A stretch of DNA of 9,416 bases from Candidatus Njordarchaeota archaeon (GTDB lineage Archaea > Asgardarchaeota > Njordarchaeia > Njordarchaeales > Njordarchaeaceae): the NCBI GenBank assembly GCA_029856625.1, contig JAHKLG010000040.1, forward strand, positions 1 through 9,416, given 5' to 3'. Both the position numbers and the translations under genes were made by a program. The notes below the pieces were generated by a model. The model ran no database searches. It saw only the letters and a program-made list of their open reading frames with translations, and had not been told where the DNA came from. How positions within the stretch are numbered: position 1 is the first letter of the stretch; each line of letters opens with the position of its first letter. Below, one piece after another: positions 5,061 to 9,416 of the stretch.

Positions 5061-7910
5061 CTACTTCTTTAAGTATCTCTTTACGTATATAGCTAGAAGA
5101 CCGAAAACTAGGCCAAGCACCAATAATATTGATGCAAGCATCATTATCTCTGGTGATATTTGGCCTGTTGGTTTTGTATAAGTGATGATTATTTCTTTGA
5201 TGACTGGTCTAGGTAGATTAGATGCGGTGGCATTTATCACCAACCTATATGATCCAGGAGAATTCGCTACCATTATCCATGTAACCTCAAAGGATTCACC
5301 GGGCTCTAAATCTCCGACCCTATATGTTGTTGTTCCATTTCTATTAATAATGCCAGCAGAGTACTCTATATTTATCTGGACAGCTGTTAAAACATCGGCT
5401 CCCCTATTAATTACTTTAACCCGTAAACTTATTTCCTCTCCCACGTTTATTTGATAAGGCACCCCGCTTATTACTATATCCAGCTCCCTTACTCCTAATA
5501 ACCATGCGATTGAATTGGCTATAAATGGCTCATTTTGAGTATAATAGTACCTGGAGGAGAACACGTAGCTACTGCCGCATGCGAGTAATTTTCCTTTACC
5601 GTAAATCACGGATGCGATGATCATCAGCACATCTTTGCCACGAGCTATTACATTTCCTTGATCATCCGTTACATAACTTTCATTATTGCCGATTATTATT
5701 GGATGGTGGATCGCAATACTTGTATTTGTGGCTAGTAACGCTGTTCCAGAGAATTCTATCTGGGATACTCCTGCGGTAAGCATCTTTGCAATTTTGTTTT
5801 TCGCAAATGTCTTTGCCACAACATGATACGTTGCGCCGATGTAATTAACGGGGTCGTATACATCACCATCTATCCATACTAAACCATACTTGCTGGTAAT
5901 CGCATTATAGCCTCCAGGATTATTGGGCCAGAAGTAGCGGTACCAATTACCCATCATTAAAACGGAGCCGCCATCTTCCAAGTATTTCTGAATAATTTCG
6001 ACTTCCTTATCGCTCATTATTGGTGTGGTTGTGTCGCCAGGTGATCCAGTGGACGGTTGGGGATTTGGCAATACATATAATGCTGTCACACTAGGTGTTA
6101 ATAAGACCTCGGGTATTTCTCCCTTCAAGATTAATACGGGAGCGTATTTGCGTAGTAGGTCGATAAAGTCTTTCATCCACGCAGATGTAAAATAAACGAA
6201 TTGATGATGCCCCTCATCAAACACGATAATGCGTGTTGTGGTAGCTATTAATGTAGCTCTAATAACATCCTCTCCTCCGTTTTCACTAGTTATATATACT
6301 GGGAGAGAGTAAGCACCGATAACATTTGTGGTGATCTTAAACGCTAAAGTTCTCTCCTGTCCTGGTGCTAAGGATTCTATCAAAACATCTGTTGTATTAA
6401 GAAGTATGTCTTCTGGTACGTTAGGAATTGTTATATGAATGCTTCTGATGGTATACGATGCAATATTCTTTATCCTCACATAAAGTATGGTCATATTGGT
6501 TATCGTTAGGTTTAATGGGAATGGAGTAAATGATGCGGATGCATCAAAAGCTGGTCTGGATGATACAGTAACAATTTTTTCTCCAATTTTAGAGCCTTGC
6601 AGATAAAGCTGAATACCAAGAGATCCGCTTCTCTTAATTCCTAATACGCACCTAACTGTAAATGAGATGGATAGTTCTTCTAGTGGTTCTAAGGTACCCA
6701 AATTTATCATTTCACCAACAATATAAGGGACTTCATAAGTTCCAGAAGAACGGGAGATAGTAATATTCCCAACTACTTTTAGAAAATATGGTATAATCAA
6801 GTTTAATGACATATTCTCCTTGGATATGTTAGCAATATTCTTTATTGTTACTGATACTTCTCCCGTATCCTTTAGGATGAAAGTTTCCTTACTAACACTA
6901 AATCTCTTTATAATGGGTATTAATGACTGGTCAGGCGTAAGACCTAATGTCCATCCTACAGTTAATAGAGTAAAGACTAAGTCATCTAATACATCAGTAA
7001 CATAATTATAAGCATAACATCGTGTACTACCTGTCGCGAAAATTCTTCCACCACTTCTCAGTTTAACAGCAGCATGGAAAATAACGTTACCATCAAGTAT
7101 CTTTGTAGTACCATTTTCAAAGACCACATACGTGTCATCATCCCCGATACCAATTGGATATGGACCCTCCTCAATTAGTGTAGGATCTTGGGGAGGTACT
7201 ATTCCAATACTAGTACCGTCAAAATAAACTTCCTGGACATAATCTAGAATGCCCATTTCCTTCGTTACATTATTATCGGCCCACACATGCACTATCACAT
7301 GATAAGTGGCATTTTCAGGATTTATTTCTGGATCAGTCAGATACGTAGTATTATCATAAACACTTGCATCATACCATATAATCCCGTATCTCTCTGTTAT
7401 ATTATTCATAGTTTCGGAATGAAGGTAAGTGCTCCAAGTGCCCATAATGTATAATGAGCCACCATTGTCCAGAAAATTATGAATAGCATTTATCTCATCT
7501 TGTGTGAATATAATTTCTTTCTTTGCTCCCTCTTCTAATTCAGGATTTGGAATCACTAAGAGTTTAACTCCTTCTAGATCAGCAGAAGTTATTCTGTCAT
7601 AGTTGATAACTACATCACCAAGGAGATTCAAAAGTGATATGAATTCTGATAATCTGTCTGGGTTATAATACTGATTATGTCCAGCATCTAGGAGTATTTT
7701 TGGTTTATCATTAGATGATAAAGTGTAATCTCGATAAGTATCATAAGCATTTGTCTCCAAACTAAGAAGCGGATAAGAAATTTTGTCTCCAGAATCTACT
7801 TTAATATTGCTTTTATGAATAATGCTAGAGACCCCAATTGGTATTAAGGCGCTAGTTATGAAGAAAATTATGATTATAACCGAAACTAGTTTAAATTCAT
7901 GTTTCCTCAT
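5061..7910 (-). CDS. Large membrane-anchored surface protein with two GIFT/DUF4350-like modules and three CARDB/NEW3-like domains (949 aa)
   Basis: Function unknown. Predicted order: signal anchor (8-26, VSVIIIIFFITSALIPIG); module 1 (~70-326); two CARDB/NEW3-like domains (~340-450 and ~455-558); module 2 (~559-807); a third CARDB-like domain (~810-910) with the typical VKVINRGADVLTAVQINIEY and LEPGESFEVTW pattern; one C-terminal transmembrane helix (~920-942) and a KRYLKK tail. About 15 N-x-S/T sequons lie between the helices, supporting an extracellular position. The ATG at 7910 is supported by GGTGA (7915-7919) four bases upstream. It lies 188 bases after the YkoE-like membrane protein and 253 bases before its paralogue. 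A ligand-binding or scaffold role in a membrane complex is inferred from the module family (GldG-type ABC accessory domains) and from the neighbours. An S-layer-like or adhesive role is an alternative. Confidence 0.85.
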   Translation of the reverse strand: MRKHEFKLVSVIIIIFFITSALIPIGVSSIIHKSNIKVDSGDKISYPLLSLETNAYDTYRDYTLSSNDKPKILLDAGHNQYYNPDRLSEFISLLNLLGDVVINYDRITSADLEGVKLLVIPNPELEEGAKKEIIFTQDEINAIHNFLDNGGSLYIMGTWSTYLHSETMNNITERYGIIWYDASVYDNTTYLTDPEINPENATYHVIVHVWADNNVTKEMGILDYVQEVYFDGTSIGIVPPQDPTLIEEGPYPIGIGDDDTYVVFENGTTKILDGNVIFHAAVKLRSGGRIFATGSTRCYAYNYVTDVLDDLVFTLLTVGWTLGLTPDQSLIPIIKRFSVSKETFILKDTGEVSVTIKNIANISKENMSLNLIIPYFLKVVGNITISRSSGTYEVPYIVGEMINLGTLEPLEELSISFTVRCVLGIKRSGSLGIQLYLQGSKIGEKIVTVSSRPAFDASASFTPFPLNLTITNMTILYVRIKNIASYTIRSIHITIPNVPEDILLNTTDVLIESLAPGQERTLAFKITTNVIGAYSLPVYITSENGGEDVIRATLIATTTRIIVFDEGHHQFVYFTSAWMKDFIDLLRKYAPVLILKGEIPEVLLTPSVTALYVLPNPQPSTGSPGDTTTPIMSDKEVEIIQKYLEDGGSVLMMGNWYRYFWPNNPGGYNAITSKYGLVWIDGDVYDPVNYIGATYHVVAKTFAKNKIAKMLTAGVSQIEFSGTALLATNTSIAIHHPIIIGNNESYVTDDQGNVIARGKDVLMIIASVIYGKGKLLACGSSYVFSSRYYYTQNEPFIANSIAWLLGVRELDIVISGVPYQINVGEEISLRVKVINRGADVLTAVQINIEYSAGIINRNGTTTYRVGDLEPGESFEVTWIMVANSPGSYRLVINATASNLPRPVIKEIIITYTKPTGQISPEIMMLASILLVLGLVFGLLAIYVKRYLKK
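5490..6236 (-). other. GIFT/DUF4350-like module 2 of the 949-aa protein
   Basis: Motifs in order: IIVFDEGHHQFVYFTSAWM, YVLPNPQPS (followed by an unusually long STGSPGDTTTPIMSD loop), GGSVLMMGNWYRYFWP, YGLVWIDGDVYD, QGNVIARG and GKGKLLACGSSYVFSS, closing IAWLLGVR. The CGSS and GN-x-x-A-R/K-G features are shared with the domain in the 423-aa protein. Confidence 0.65.
6933..7703 (-). other. GIFT/DUF4350-like module 1 of the 949-aa protein
   Basis: Motifs in order: ILLDAGHNQYYNPDRLSEF, LLVIPNPELEEG, GGSLYIMGTWSTYL, YGIIWYDASVYD, the acidic turn GIGDDDTYVVFENGT (GDDDT at 7131-7145) and GGRIFATGSTRCYA. The GDDDT turn and VFEN-like strand are shared only with module 1 of the 963-aa protein, so the two first modules are the closest pair. 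Confidence 0.65.
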
Positions 7911-8098
7911 AAACTCACCAATATCTTATTCAGCAACAATGATAATAAGAATATCGGAATATATCTTTTACCGGCAACCCCTATTATTGAAATCCAAAAT
8001 ATAAACCAAGTATTGCTATAAAAGACATTTGGAAAGCTTAGTTTTTTATTCAGAAAAATTGTAAGGAAAATACAAAAAGTGAATGATTAACTTAGGCA
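7911..8098 (-). promoter_or_regulatory. Intergenic region with T-tract terminator and TATA-like elements before the 949-aa gene
   Basis: After the TAG of the membrane-protein gene, the minus strand has T runs (CTTTTTG at 8073-8079, AATTTTTCTG at 8051-8060) that could end its transcript. Further on are three TATA-like elements: CTTTTATAGC (8015-8024, best match), GGTTTATATTT (7997-8007) and AAAGATATATT (7959-7969). They would give leaders of about 80, 65 and 27 bases respectively. A GAATATCG-GAATAT direct repeat (about 7949-7961) lies at the last one. Which element is used cannot be decided from sequence. Confidence 0.35.
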
Positions 8099-9388
8099 CT
8101 AATATTGTGCTGCTTCTCTTATTTTTTCCGCTATTGGTACTGATATTGCTCCAGATATAGCGTTTCCAATGGACCATGGAATGATTATCCACCAGAAAGT
8201 GTATTCCCACAAATACTCCAAGCGGAATAAATTCGGGTAGAATACTGTATAGAGACTTATCTGCATAAAGAATCCTCTGAGAAGCCCGATGATGAAACCA
8301 TCGATTATCCGAAGAACTGGAATATCGGGAGTGCTCTCAAATTCCTCCTCCGGTATCTTATATCTAAAGAATATCGGTTTGTTAGTGAATACAGCTTGGC
8401 CTCTTATTAATAAGTATAAGTCTACGGGGAGACCTTGAGCAAAGGGGTATGCCCACCATAATGGGTTAATACCGTACCACCCAATCTCAGAGACAATGTT
8501 GTAAATGAATAGTGTCAGGGAGGCTGTTCCTGGTTTTTTGACCAGTGCTATCGCTGTAATTAGGAGAAGGACGTATGGGAAATCGGCTACTGCGAAGTTA
8601 TATGCGAATGGTATTCTATCGGTTATTGGGAAGATGAATTGTCTCCCTAATATTTGTACCCAAACTGTCATGGCGGCTCCGATCATAGCTATGCTTACGA
8701 GATCAAGTGTTGTGAATATGGAGAAGAATCCTACTTTCCCGAGAATTAGAAGTCCCACAAAAACCCCTAGCGTTAAACCCATTGTAATGTAAAGTCTAGT
8801 TATTGGGGGTCTTCTAACTTCTATTATCTTCTTTAGTTCTTGCCACTCAAATGATGGGCCGAACTTAACCTTTATTGTTAATGTAACCTTTACAGAATCT
8901 ACTCCTGACGGGAGATCACGGGGAACGTAAAGAGAATACTCAAGTCGCCACACATCTCCAGGCTTAACTAATGGTATCTTAAAATACGCCCAAGTATCTA
9001 TCCAAGATCCATTTAATTGCTGGAGAATATTACCCCCAGGCCCTATTAAACGTGCAACTGGTTTAGTACCGGTATTTGGAGTAAACGTCACATTATAATT
9101 GCTCTGACCGACACCATCACCCAGAATTTCAATATCTGTCCAATTTTCGGTCGCTGTTTCTGGTAGATGTAGAGTAATTCTCAAGACTAGTGGATATCTG
9201 GCACCTACAATGACTACTCCATCTCTATATTCTCGTGGTAAGGTACCCGTGTAAACTGGGAATCGAATGCTTATTTCTGGTGGTTGTGCTGCTTGCGCAT
9301 AAACTTGGATTATTTGAGCGACAGTAATCGCGTTGTATAATAGGAGAGGCGTGATAAGGATTAAGGCGGCAAGAAGATTTTTATTCAT
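8099..9388 (-). CDS. Membrane protein with secreted beta-rich ectodomain and YkoE/ECF S-component-like core (429 aa)
   Basis: Specific function unknown. Residues ~1-33 form a signal peptide (LLAALILITPLLL ... VYAQA). Residues ~34-196 are an external beta-rich domain with sequons at N82, N99 and N126 and a LRITLHLPE...WTDIEILG pattern like NEW3/CARDB domains. Then come about six hydrophobic segments: ~200-218, 227-247, 268-284, 287-305, 360-382 and 396-418. The block from FTTLDLVSIAMIGAAMTVW through YVLLLITAIALVKKPGTAS and IYNIVSEIGWYG resembles YkoE-type S components of ECF vitamin transporters (LV-K/R-KPG and a following Glu in the next helix). This is a recalled similarity, not a search. 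A charged loop (~335-357, FRYKIPEEEFESTPD) splits the membrane part. ATG at 9388 is chosen over TTG at 9391 because GGGGT (9394-9398) lies 5 bases upstream. If this is an S component, its ATPases and T subunit would be expected beyond the right edge. Confidence 0.75.
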   Translation of the reverse strand: MNKNLLAALILITPLLLYNAITVAQIIQVYAQAAQPPEISIRFPVYTGTLPREYRDGVVIVGARYPLVLRITLHLPETATENWTDIEILGDGVGQSNYNVTFTPNTGTKPVARLIGPGGNILQQLNGSWIDTWAYFKIPLVKPGDVWRLEYSLYVPRDLPSGVDSVKVTLTIKVKFGPSFEWQELKKIIEVRRPPITRLYITMGLTLGVFVGLLILGKVGFFSIFTTLDLVSIAMIGAAMTVWVQILGRQFIFPITDRIPFAYNFAVADFPYVLLLITAIALVKKPGTASLTLFIYNIVSEIGWYGINPLWWAYPFAQGLPVDLYLLIRGQAVFTNKPIFFRYKIPEEEFESTPDIPVLRIIDGFIIGLLRGFFMQISLYTVFYPNLFRLEYLWEYTFWWIIIPWSIGNAISGAISVPIAEKIREAAQY

Positions 9389-9416
9389 CAATTACCCCAC
9401 AACTCAAATCGTTAAA

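Noticed and set aside
605..9000. Plus-strand ORFs of 60-95 codons opposite the large genes and at 4722-4919 and 7822-8004
   Set aside because: They lie antisense to well-supported minus-strand genes, or overlap their 5' ends. They show no recognisable protein features and have no convincing ribosome binding sites.
1..9416. Mobile elements, CRISPR array, tRNA or rRNA
   Set aside because: No terminal inverted repeats, transposase motifs, regularly spaced repeats or cloverleaf-like sequences were seen on either strand. The only repeats are protein-domain repeats inside genes.

Overview
The window looks like a chromosome segment of a hyperthermophilic archaeon, most likely a crenarchaeote (Thermoproteota, for example a Desulfurococcales-type lineage). 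The reasons are AT-rich DNA with AGA/AGG and ATA codons common, GGTG-type ribosome binding sites, TATA-box-like elements of the TTTTTATAAG kind, T-tract ends after genes, proteins poor in cysteine and rich in N-glycosylation sequons, and an apparent Clp1/Grc3-type RNA kinase. The lineage is an inference and no species is claimed.

Layout. Bases 1-504 (+) are the 3' part of a gene that runs in from the left edge, probably the C-terminal domain of a Clp1/Grc3-like polynucleotide kinase. It converges on four minus-strand genes that fill the rest. In order of transcription these are: 9388-8099, a membrane protein with a secreted-side N-terminal domain and a core resembling the YkoE-type substrate-binding (S) component of ECF transporters; 7910-5061, a 949-aa membrane-anchored surface protein; 4807-1916, a 963-aa paralogue; and 1851-580, a 423-aa protein with one surface domain plus a multi-spanning C-terminal membrane domain.

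The unifying theme is a repeated ~230-260-residue module of the GATase-like / DUF4350 / GldG-IFT52 (GIFT) type. It occurs five times: twice in each large protein and once in the 423-aa protein. Each copy has an N-terminal [FL]D-E/A-x-H-x-Q-Y/F-like motif, a central N/Y-P ... G-G-x-L-x-x-M-G-N-W motif and a terminal G-K/R-x-x-x-x-G-S/G-S/T motif. In the large proteins the modules alternate with CARDB/NEW3-like or Ig-like beta-sandwich domains, and each protein ends in one transmembrane helix and a basic tail. Positions 1 and 2 of the two large proteins correspond to each other, so the two-module unit was probably duplicated as a whole.

Working model (inference): the four proteins form one cell-surface complex, with large glycosylated ligand-binding proteins on the outside of the membrane feeding or regulating a membrane core made by the YkoE-like protein and the 423-aa protein. 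The substrate is unknown, and no ATPase or T-type permease lies inside the window; any such partner would be expected beyond the right edge. Gaps of about 190 to 250 bases with TATA-like elements and T-rich ends separate the first three minus-strand genes, so they may be transcribed individually. Only the last two (64-base gap) sit close together.
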